This document shows positions 1 through 5,078 of a stretch of DNA of 5,078 nt, piece after piece (position 1 is the stretch's first letter; each line of letters starts with the position of its first letter). Both the position numbers and the translations under genes were made by a program. The notes under the pieces were generated by a model. That model searched no databases. It saw nothing but the letters and a program-made list of their open reading frames with translations, and had not been told where the DNA came from. The DNA comes from Candidatus Coatesiibacteriota bacterium (GTDB lineage Bacteria > RBG-13-66-14): assembly GCA_030631385.1 (NCBI GenBank), contig DAOVLG010000177.1, positions 1 through 5,078 on the forward strand, given 5' to 3'.

Positions 1-753
<753 letters not shown>

Positions 754-785
754 AAAAAAGGCCGCCCGGTTGGGCGGCTTTTTTT
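754..785 (+). terminator. Intrinsic terminator of the 16S transcription unit
   Basis: A perfect 7-bp GC stem, GCCGCCC (761-767) and GGGCGGC (772-778), has a GGTT loop and is followed by seven T (779-785). The run of A before the stem can pair with the T tract. Its strength and position show that transcription from the 16S gene is meant to stop here, so the genes downstream are not part of an rRNA operon. Confidence 0.93.
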
Positions 786-827
786 ACAAATTGAACACTA
801 TGTGCTTCCATCATTCTAGTTGTCTTG

Positions 828-836
828 TGCTATAAT
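828..836 (+). promoter_or_regulatory. Extended -10 promoter for the DUF4365 operon
   Basis: TGC followed directly by a perfect TATAAT (831-836) makes an extended -10 element. No good -35 box lies at 16-18 bases upstream (CCATCA or similar), which is tolerable for extended -10 promoters. Transcription would start near 843, about 20 bases before the chosen ATG at 864. The element overlaps a possible TTG start at 825, which argues that the protein begins at 864. Confidence 0.7.
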
Positions 837-863
837 TCCCTTAAGAGAGTTGTAAAAAGTGAC

Positions 864-1358
864 ATGCATATTACAACACAAAAAGAACAGTTTAGTTATG
901 CTTATATTCGAGCTGTAGCAACAGTAGCTGGCATTTCCATAACTAGACCAGATGTAGACGACGATAAAGTTGATCTTTTATTAAAAAGAACAGGAGGAAA
1001 CGGTAAATTGAAATCACCTCAATTTGATGTTCAAGTTAAGTGCACACATACAATAAGTCCAGACGATGAAGAGTTTAAATATGAAATGGATGTAAATGAT
1101 TATAATTACCTTATCAATCAATTTATGTATCCAAGAATTGTGATAATAGTAATAGTACCAGAGGATGTAAATGACTGGCTTGAGCAATCAAATAACGAAC
1201 TTGTTCTTAGACATTGTGGTTATTGGTTATCCCTAGAAGGAAAAAAACGATCAAATAATTTAAGAACGCTAACACTAGAAATACCTAAGATAAATATCTT
1301 TACTGTAGATACTCTAATAAACTTAATGGATAAGGTTGCACAGGGAAAACGATTATGA
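864..1358 (+). CDS. DUF4365 domain protein, putative PD-(D/E)XK-like nuclease
   Basis: This 164-residue protein matches my memory of the DUF4365 family along its whole length: an N-terminal helix with AYIRAVATVAG, then SRP/TRP-D-x-DDD-x-VDL, then a strand with DVQVK, later IVIVPED, and a final segment with YWLSL and LFTV-like (IFTVDTL) motifs. Glu8, Asp37 (in VDL) and Gln57-x-Lys59 (in DVQVK) resemble the spaced catalytic residues of Mrr-like PD-(D/E)XK nucleases. That is inference, since DUF4365 activity is not established to my knowledge. The start is ATG 864: the frame is open to a TTG at 825, but that codon precedes the TATAAT box. The ribosome site is weak (AAGAGAG, 842-848). The gene is very AT-rich compared with mnmE and overlaps the next gene by four bases (ATGA), implying translational coupling. 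A defence or DNA-processing role is plausible but unproven. Confidence 0.85.
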   Translation: MHITTQKEQFSYAYIRAVATVAGISITRPDVDDDKVDLLLKRTGGNGKLKSPQFDVQVKCTHTISPDDEEFKYEMDVNDYNYLINQFMYPRIVIIVIVPEDVNDWLEQSNNELVLRHCGYWLSLEGKKRSNNLRTLTLEIPKINIFTVDTLINLMDKVAQGKRL

Positions 1359-2692
1359 AATATATCATTAAAGATAAAGATATGCTTAACTCAATCGATC
1401 CTATTGATATTGAGGATTATGTAAAATCTGAGGGATGGAATCAAGTTGGTGATATCAAAGATCGTTTTTCGATATGGTTAATTGCAATTGATAACCGAGA
1501 GTACACTATTAATATACCCGTAAGGAGCACATTCGGTGATTATGCTCTAAGGGTAAGCGAAATACTTAAGATTCTTGAAGGAACCACGGTTAAAACACAG
1601 TTACAACTTTTTAAAGATATTAAATTATCCTCTGCTGATGTTATTCGTGTGTGTTCTAAGGCAGGTTTAGAAGACGGTTGTATTTATCATGAAGATTTAT
1701 CGTTATTGATTGAAGAATCACACAAAATGATGCTATCAGCTGCATCATCAGCTGATTCACCTAAAGCAGTACTTGGGCCTAGTCAGACAAAACAAGTTAA
1801 AGAATATATGTCTAATGTAATATATGGACAATCTGAGCTCGGTAGCTACGTACTACCAATCATATCAAGAATACCAAGGAAATTAGAAGGTAAAGAAGGC
1901 CAATTAGTGGAAGAAAGCGTAGATGTACCTTTTCCCAGAATGGTAACTCGCATTTTATCAAGATCGTTATCAATAATATACGATATTACACAAAGAGATA
2001 CTGCCGTAATCAAACAGTTTGATAAAGTACGCATGATAAAAAGTGGCGTAAGTGCTAATTTATGTGAATCAATTGCAAAGCTTTCAGGTGTACCTGGACA
2101 AAATATTGAAGCTAAAATTGATTTAACTTGGTCAAAGGGCTATCCAAAACCTGATCATCTTGATAAGTCCTTCGTATTTTCTTCGAGGAAGTCTACATTA
2201 ATTATGGATATTGCTAATGGCTTTCGTGAAACACGACCAGTAAAACAAATTAAGCTACCTGGTAAAGTTATTCGATTGCATAAGGAAAAAGAAGGTGAAG
2301 ATACAATACGAGAAATTGTATTATTCACACATGTCAGAGGCCAATCTAAAAGGGTTTATATGAAACTAGACGAGGAATCTTATAATAATGCTATAAATGC
2401 ACATCAAAACGATGATGTAATAATAGTGAAAGGTGATTTGGCTTTTGAGAGTAATAGGTATCATCTTAATAATCCATTTATTATAGATGATTCATTACAA
2501 ACAAGAATTCCACACATTGAGGATTACACTGAAACAGCAGAAGGGGGTTATATAATGTACCGTTGTGGAGAAAAACCAGGAAAGGGCACATACATTTGTG
2601 TGAAGTGTGGGCAGAGAGTAAGGTTGGATGATGATTCCGACTCTCTCCCGCCGTGCCCTAGTTGCCAGGGGTGTGATTACCGGAGGGCATAG
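1355..2692 (+). CDS. Unknown protein with OB-like segment and C-terminal zinc ribbon, partner of DUF4365 gene
   Basis: I do not recognise a named family for this 445-residue protein. There is no signal peptide or membrane segment, so it should be cytoplasmic. Residues 15-75 form a small domain with conserved-looking patterns (DYVKSEGW, then IP...GDYALRVSEILKIL). Residues 150-290 are mixed, starting with YGQSELGSYVLPI. Residues 297-380 alternate beta strands and resemble an OB-type barrel (GKVIRLH, EIVLFTHVRG, KRVYMKL, DVIIVKGDL), which hints at nucleic-acid binding. Residues 401-445 are a separate zinc ribbon with Cys415/Cys418 and Cys434/Cys437 in the style GEKPGKGTY-CxxC...LPPCPxC, similar to small stand-alone zinc-ribbon proteins. 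The gene starts inside the stop of the DUF4365 gene (ATGA), so the two are almost surely co-translated and probably work together. Most of it is AT-rich, but the last 100 or so bases are visibly richer in GC. A bidirectional terminator follows. Confidence 0.85.
   Translation: MKYIIKDKDMLNSIDPIDIEDYVKSEGWNQVGDIKDRFSIWLIAIDNREYTINIPVRSTFGDYALRVSEILKILEGTTVKTQLQLFKDIKLSSADVIRVCSKAGLEDGCIYHEDLSLLIEESHKMMLSAASSADSPKAVLGPSQTKQVKEYMSNVIYGQSELGSYVLPIISRIPRKLEGKEGQLVEESVDVPFPRMVTRILSRSLSIIYDITQRDTAVIKQFDKVRMIKSGVSANLCESIAKLSGVPGQNIEAKIDLTWSKGYPKPDHLDKSFVFSSRKSTLIMDIANGFRETRPVKQIKLPGKVIRLHKEKEGEDTIREIVLFTHVRGQSKRVYMKLDEESYNNAINAHQNDDVIIVKGDLAFESNRYHLNNPFIIDDSLQTRIPHIEDYTETAEGGYIMYRCGEKPGKGTYICVKCGQRVRLDDDSDSLPPCPSCQGCDYRRA
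2541..2557 (+). promoter_or_regulatory. Possible internal ribosome site and start for a separate zinc-ribbon protein
   Basis: AAGGGGG (2541-2547) lies seven bases before an in-frame ATG (2555-2557), codon 401 of the 445-residue gene. The site has one mismatch to AAGGAGG. Starting here would give a 45-residue protein (to 2692) holding just the four-cysteine zinc ribbon. Spacing, strength and the exact match to the domain border support it, but a chance Gly-rich codon pair (GAAGGGGGT encodes Glu-Gly-Gly) could explain the site. Confidence 0.4.
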
Positions 2693-2711
2693 GTAATCAC
2701 TCACTTACGTT

Positions 2712-2745
2712 AAAAAAAGACGGTCCTAGATGGACCGCCTTTTTG
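2712..2745. terminator. Bidirectional intrinsic terminator between convergent genes
   Basis: The stem CGGTCC (2721-2726) and GGACCG (2732-2737) has a TAGAT loop. It is preceded by seven A (2712-2718) and followed by five T (2740-2744), so it gives a U-tract on both strands. It lies between the end of the plus-strand cassette (2692) and the end of the minus-strand gene (2759) and can serve both. Confidence 0.88.
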
Positions 2746-2758
2746 ATGCTGTGGCGCA

Positions 2759-2998
2759 TCAATACTGCGTGTAGTAGAAATAGTACGACTCGCCGACGCC
2801 CACATCGAAGCCGTTGACGTACACGTAGGGGGTCACCGGCAGCTCGCCCATCAGCGGCGGCGAGGCCAGCGGGATCGAGCGGTAGCGGTCCTCCTCGGCG
2901 AAGACGAGCCCGGTGGAGTAGACGGCCAGAGCCGGAGCAAAGGTGCCGAGGACGAGCACCGCGCTAACAACGTACAACAGGGGCTTTTTATCCGACAT
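2759..2998 (-). CDS. Small exported tyrosine-rich protein of unknown function
   Basis: This 79-residue protein has a clear Sec-type signal peptide: charged start (SDKK), hydrophobic stretch at about residues 7-20 (LLYVVSAVLVLGTF), and an ALA motif at 23-25 suggesting cleavage after Ala25. The mature part is about 54 residues, with nine tyrosines, five of them in the last nine residues (YYFYYTQY end). No cysteines or lipobox are present, so it should be released to the periplasm or outside. I do not recognise a family. The ATG is fixed by a strong GGAGG six bases upstream. The gene is GC-rich like mnmE, unlike the cassette it converges on, so it looks native. It could also be the remnant of a longer secreted protein. 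Confidence 0.72.
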   Translation of the reverse strand: MSDKKPLLYVVSAVLVLGTFAPALAVYSTGLVFAEEDRYRSIPLASPPLMGELPVTPYVYVNGFDVGVGESYYFYYTQY

Positions 2999-3004
2999 GG
3001 TCGG

Positions 3005-3009
3005 CCTCC
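3005..3009 (-). promoter_or_regulatory. Shine-Dalgarno site of the exported-protein gene
   Basis: On the minus strand this reads GGAGG, six bases before the ATG whose complement ends at 2998. It supports both the reality of the gene and the choice of start. No clear promoter for this gene could be picked in the 147-base divergent spacer to mnmE. Confidence 0.75.
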
Positions 3010-3100
3010 GGGAAGTTACGCAACGTACAAATATTCAACCCAGTTTAGCTTATCGGGGACGGATTTGTCAGGTGGAAAGGCGATGCGGCGCCGGTTGGGG

Positions 3101-3106
3101 TATAAT
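3101..3106 (+). promoter_or_regulatory. Candidate -10 box for mnmE
   Basis: A perfect TATAAT lies 38 bases before the mnmE start codon and would place the transcript start near 3113. There is no recognisable -35 box at 16-18 bases, and a TTGTCA at 3065-3070 is too far away, so the call rests on the -10 alone. Confidence 0.45.
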
Positions 3107-3144
3107 CGCTCCGTATCCTGGCTCCCATCTTTATCTTAGCCCTG

Positions 3145-4515
3145 ATGCATCCGAACGATAAAGACACCATCGTCGCCCAAGCCACGGCCCCGGGCCGGGG
3201 TGCGCTTGACATCGTGCGTCTCTCCGGGCCGGATTCGGCGAAAATCTGCGCCGCCTTCCTCGATCCAGATCCCCAAACAAAACCCGCCCGCTATAACTAT
3301 ACCGCCCGGGCCAAGGGTCTTAAGGGTGTCTTGGACCGGCTGACGGCCGTCCGCTTCGAGGCCCCGAGGAGCTACACCGGTGAGGACGCCGTGGAGCTAT
3401 ACTGCCACGGCGGCGGCGCCATCGCCCGCAGGCTGGTGGAGCTGGCGGTGGAGGCCGGGGCGCGGGTGGCCCTGCCGGGCGAGTTCACCCGCCGGGCCTA
3501 CGAGGCGGGCAAGCTGGACCTGTTGCAGGCCGAGGCGGTGGGGGCGCTCGCCGGAGCGCGGTCCGTGGCCGGCGTGCGCCTCTTGGAGCGACAGCTCGGC
3601 GGGGCTTTGTCCAAAAGGCTCTCTGGCATCCGCGAGAGGTTGATCGAAATTTCAGCGAAACTGGAGGCGGAGCTGGCCTATCCCGACGACGTGCCACCCA
3701 CCCCGGTTGAGGAACTATCGGCGGGTATAAAAGAGATACGGGATGAGCTCGTCGAGCTCGCCGGGACGGCGGTCTTCGCCCGGGCGGCAATCTCCGGCGC
3801 GGTCGCGGTTCTCATCGGAGCGCAGAATGTAGGCAAGAGCTCCATCTTCAACCGCCTTTTAGGGGCCGAGGCCGCCCTGGTCACCCCGACGCCGGGTACG
3901 ACCCGCGACGCCCTTTCGGGTGAGTTGGCGCTCGGAGAAGTTTTTGCCAAGCTCTACGACACCGCCGGGCGTCCCGAGCTGTGGCGTGACGAAATTACCG
4001 CCCTGGCCGCCGAGCGGGCCGCAACCGCCGCTGGCGCAGCCGATCTCTTGCTCCTCGTCGTCGAGGCCACCGACCCGGTCGTACCCATTTGGGCCAGGAA
4101 GGAGATCGGGAACACACCCACCCTGGCGCTGGTCAACAAGGCTGACCTCGTTAGTGAAAAAGAGGCCGTTGACGCGGCGGGAAAGATCGTAACCGATCTG
4201 GGCCTGTCCCCCGAGTCGGTCCTGGTCGTCTCGGCGAAGACGGGCCGTGGGCTGGAGAAGCTCCGGGAAAAGATGTCCGGGTTTTTGGCACCGCCCGACG
4301 TGGGCCTGGCGCTCACCTCGGCGCGGCAGGCGGACGGCGTGAACCGCGCGATTGCTTCACTGGCCGGCGCTCAAAAGGCCCTGGAGGGCTCGGTCTGGGA
4401 CGCCGCATCGGTGGAATTATCCACGGCGCGCGGGGCACTGGAGGAGGTGCTGGGGCTGGTGACCGATGAGGAGGTGCTGGGGGCGATTTTCTCCACATTC
4501 TGTGTGGGGAAGTAG
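3145..4515 (+). CDS. mnmE: tRNA uridine-5-carboxymethylaminomethyl(34) synthesis GTPase MnmE
   Basis: MnmE is a cytoplasmic, potassium-activated GTPase that works with MnmG. It uses a folate one-carbon unit to add the aminomethyl-type group at C5 of wobble U34 in certain tRNAs, improving decoding accuracy. The 456-residue length is typical. Residues 1-120 are the folate-binding domain (DTIVAQATAPGRG near the start; YTGEDAVELYCHGG at 77-90; PGEFTRRAYEAGKLDLLQAEAV at 111-132). The G domain shows G1 GAQNVGKS (225-232), with Asn228 for potassium; switch I GTTRD (251-255); G3 DTAG (272-275); NKAD (331-334); and VSAKTG (362-367). The C-terminus is FCVGK, a form of the classical FCIGK. Switch II is unusual: DTAGRPELW has an extra residue, and Thr285 stands where the catalytic glutamate (E. 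coli Glu282) is expected. The start fits homologues, but no Shine-Dalgarno is visible (TCTTAGCCCTG precedes ATG). mnmG is not in the window. Confidence 0.97.
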   Translation: MHPNDKDTIVAQATAPGRGALDIVRLSGPDSAKICAAFLDPDPQTKPARYNYTARAKGLKGVLDRLTAVRFEAPRSYTGEDAVELYCHGGGAIARRLVELAVEAGARVALPGEFTRRAYEAGKLDLLQAEAVGALAGARSVAGVRLLERQLGGALSKRLSGIRERLIEISAKLEAELAYPDDVPPTPVEELSAGIKEIRDELVELAGTAVFARAAISGAVAVLIGAQNVGKSSIFNRLLGAEAALVTPTPGTTRDALSGELALGEVFAKLYDTAGRPELWRDEITALAAERAATAAGAADLLLLVVEATDPVVPIWARKEIGNTPTLALVNKADLVSEKEAVDAAGKIVTDLGLSPESVLVVSAKTGRGLEKLREKMSGFLAPPDVGLALTSARQADGVNRAIASLAGAQKALEGSVWDAASVELSTARGALEEVLGLVTDEEVLGAIFSTFCVGK

Positions 4516-4534
4516 GCCGGCCCCGCTGCGTTTT

Positions 4535-4569
4535 CCCTCTCCCTGTGGGAGAGGGATAAAGGGTGAGGG
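4535..4569. repeat. CCCTCTCCC/GGGAGAGGG palindrome with GGGTGAGGG tail
   Basis: CCCTCTCCC (4535-4543), a TGT loop and GGGAGAGGG (4547-4555) form a perfect 9-bp hairpin, followed after ATAAA by GGGTGAGGG (4561-4569). I recall this arrangement as a dispersed intergenic repeat in many bacterial genomes. It lies 19 bases after the mnmE stop. No T tract follows, so it is not a classical terminator, though it may stabilise the mRNA end. Confidence 0.65.
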
Positions 4570-4625
4570 CTGCCTTTATAAAACGGGCAGGGTACGGAGC
4601 GACCGTCCTCCGATTATTGACCGAT

Positions 4626-4651
4626 GTAGCGGCCCCTGGAGCGGGCCGCCG
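4626..4651. repeat. GC-rich palindrome beginning GTAG, possible third member of the repeat family
   Basis: GCGGCCC (4629-4635) and GGGCCGC (4643-4649) form a perfect 7-bp stem around a 7-base loop, with GTAG at its left edge (4626-4629) and CG after it. It recalls the two better-matched palindromes at 4689-4715 and 5049-5078, but the loop is larger and the GTAG overlaps the stem, so membership is uncertain. Confidence 0.45.
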
Positions 4652-4688
4652 AATAATTAAATAGATCCGGCGACAGGGTTAGGTAAAT

Positions 4689-4715
4689 GTAGGTGAGGAC
4701 CTTCAGGTCCTCCCG
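4689..4715. repeat. GTAG-type palindromic repeat, copy in plus orientation
   Basis: The element is GTAG (4689-4692), a left arm GTGAGGACC (4693-4701), a TTCA loop and a right arm GGTCCTCCC (4706-4714), then G. The inner seven base pairs are perfect, and T4694/C4713 is the single mismatch. It has the same layout as the element at 5049-5078 read on the minus strand. No T tract directly adjoins it, so it is not a good terminator. Confidence 0.65.
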
Positions 4716-4752
4716 TTTGTGCATCCTGCCTTTTTTACAAAGATGTTTAAAT

Positions 4753-4944
4753 TTACAGAGTTCTATCTGTTGGGTGGTGGATGGTTAGTACGATGGCCAG
4801 GGTCATCAGCCCGATGCCTAAGAGTATAAACAATATACCCTCAGCACGACCTCGCATACCGCCTACAGAATCTAAAGCTACTCCCCCGAAAGCCATGATA
4901 AAAATGCTTATAATGATACCCGGAAACTTCTTCCACTTCTTCAT
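4753..4944 (-). CDS. Small two-helix membrane protein of unknown function
   Basis: This 63-residue protein starts with a basic segment (MKKWKK) and has two hydrophobic helices, at about residues 8-25 and 36-55, joined by a short loop with two arginines (GGMRGRAE). It ends in a polar tail (HHPTDRTL). The positive ends suggest an inner-membrane hairpin. The first helix lacks a convincing signal-peptidase site, so it is more likely an anchor than a cleaved signal. I recognise no family. The ATG is supported by AGGAG seven bases upstream, and a promoter with a G tract lies about 60 bases upstream. The opposite-strand frame over the same bases (4781-4993) lacks these signals. Base composition is less GC-rich than mnmE, as expected for a membrane protein or a newer gene. 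Confidence 0.75.
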   Translation of the reverse strand: MKKWKKFPGIIISIFIMAFGGVALDSVGGMRGRAEGILFILLGIGLMTLAIVLTIHHPTDRTL

Positions 4945-4951
4945 GACTTCA

Positions 4952-4956
4952 CTCCT
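4952..4956 (-). promoter_or_regulatory. Shine-Dalgarno site of the small membrane protein gene
   Basis: On the minus strand this reads AGGAG within CAGGAGTG, seven bases before the ATG at 4944-4942. It fixes the start and supports the gene as real. Confidence 0.75.
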
Positions 4957-5000
4957 GTCGTTTTTTCACTTAAAATGCACGGAGAATAGCTAACTTAATC

Positions 5001-5028
5001 AGTTTACCCCCCCCCCCGCACCTGTCAA
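5001..5028 (-). promoter_or_regulatory. Promoter with an 11-G tract as spacer, candidate phase-variable promoter
   Basis: Read on the minus strand, a perfect -35 box TTGACA (5028-5023) and a -10-like TAAACT (5006-5001) are separated by 16 bases. Of these, 11 are an unbroken run of G (5017-5007), seen as C11 on the plus strand. The transcript would start near 4994, about 50 bases before the start codon of the small membrane protein. Change in the number of G by slipped-strand pairing would alter the spacer between about 15 and 17 bases and so the promoter strength, as is known for porA of Neisseria meningitidis. The switching itself is inference. Confidence 0.65.
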
Positions 5029-5048
5029 GGAAAAAGTTTCCATAAAAG

Positions 5049-5078
5049 CGGGCCGACCTAAAGGTCGGCCCCTACGAC
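5049..5078. repeat. GTAG-type palindromic repeat, copy in minus orientation
   Basis: GGGCCGACC (5050-5058) and GGTCGGCCC (5063-5071) form a perfect 9-bp stem with a TAAA loop. On the minus strand it reads GTAG, left arm GGGCCGACC, TTTA loop, right arm GGTCGGCCC, then GC. This is the layout of the 4689-4715 element with different but still complementary stem bases. It runs to within a few bases of the window edge, so the element may be longer. Confidence 0.65.

Noticed and set aside
825..863. TTG at 825 as an earlier start of the DUF4365 gene
   Set aside because: It overlaps the TGC-TATAAT promoter and would lie upstream of the expected transcript start; the family match begins after the ATG at 864.
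1846..2034. 62-codon minus-strand frame inside the 445-residue gene
   Set aside because: No ribosome site, and it is antisense to a clearly coding frame.
2495..2704. 69-codon minus-strand frame over the zinc-ribbon end
   Set aside because: Antisense to the CxxC...CxxC domain; its composition is not protein-like and it has no supporting signals.
2943..3161. 72-codon plus-strand frame spanning the divergent spacer
   Set aside because: It overlaps the signal-peptide region of the minus-strand gene and the mnmE start, with no sensible product.
3380..4498. Several long open frames on other strands and frames inside mnmE
   Set aside because: They are Arg, Pro and Ser-rich frames typical of shadows in GC-rich coding DNA; mnmE is unambiguous.
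4466..4660. 64-codon plus-strand frame past the mnmE stop
   Set aside because: It begins inside mnmE in another frame and runs through repeat palindromes; no ribosome site was seen.
4689..4736. Hairpin plus later T run as a plus-strand terminator
   Set aside because: The six T (4731-4736) lie about 18 bases beyond the hairpin, too far for an intrinsic terminator.
4781..4993. 70-codon plus-strand frame opposite the small membrane protein
   Set aside because: The minus-strand frame has a good ribosome site, a promoter and two clear hydrophobic helices; the plus-strand frame has none of these.
4535..5078. CRISPR array from the clustered palindromes
   Set aside because: The palindromes differ in sequence and spacing, lie in opposite orientations, and have no regular spacers or cas genes nearby.

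Overview
This window comes from a bacterial chromosome, probably from an uncultured, generally GC-rich lineage. It opens inside a bacterial 16S rRNA gene, whose conserved 3' blocks are plainly readable. The housekeeping gene mnmE and a small secreted-protein gene share GC-rich codon use. The 16S has an unusual stretch just before the conserved ACGAGCGCAACCC block, which fits a lineage outside the best-studied phyla. I cannot place it further from sequence alone.

Layout. (1) 1-573 is the 3' third of a 16S rRNA gene. Its trailer (574-753) carries several hairpins but no tRNA and no 23S start, and ends in a strong intrinsic terminator (754-785). The 16S gene therefore looks unlinked from 23S/5S. 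(2) 786-2700 is a strikingly AT-rich two-gene cassette with its own extended -10 promoter. It holds a DUF4365 protein (864-1358) with a nuclease-like D...QxK pattern, overlapping by ATGA a 445-residue protein of unknown function (1355-2692). The latter has a beta-rich, OB-like segment and a C-terminal four-cysteine zinc ribbon that may also be made separately from an internal start. The composition, the flanking terminators and the rRNA-adjacent site suggest a transferred accessory module; a defence or DNA-processing role is a guess. (3) A bidirectional terminator (2712-2745) separates it from a convergent gene for a small tyrosine-rich exported protein (2759-2998, minus). (4) Divergent from that is mnmE (3145-4515), the tRNA wobble-uridine GTPase, complete to its C-terminal FCVGK, with an apparent change at the position of the catalytic switch II glutamate. 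(5) 4516-5078 is a repeat-rich intergenic zone around a minus-strand gene for a 63-residue two-helix membrane protein (4753-4944). Its predicted promoter has TTGACA and TAAACT boxes separated by 16 bases, 11 of which are an uninterrupted G tract, the layout of a phase-variable promoter. At least two, perhaps three, small palindromes here share a GTAG-plus-stem design with compensating stem changes, marking a dispersed repeat family.

The genes do not form one pathway. The parts most worth following are the AT-rich DUF4365/zinc-ribbon pair, the G-tract promoter, the palindrome family and the isolated 16S transcription unit.
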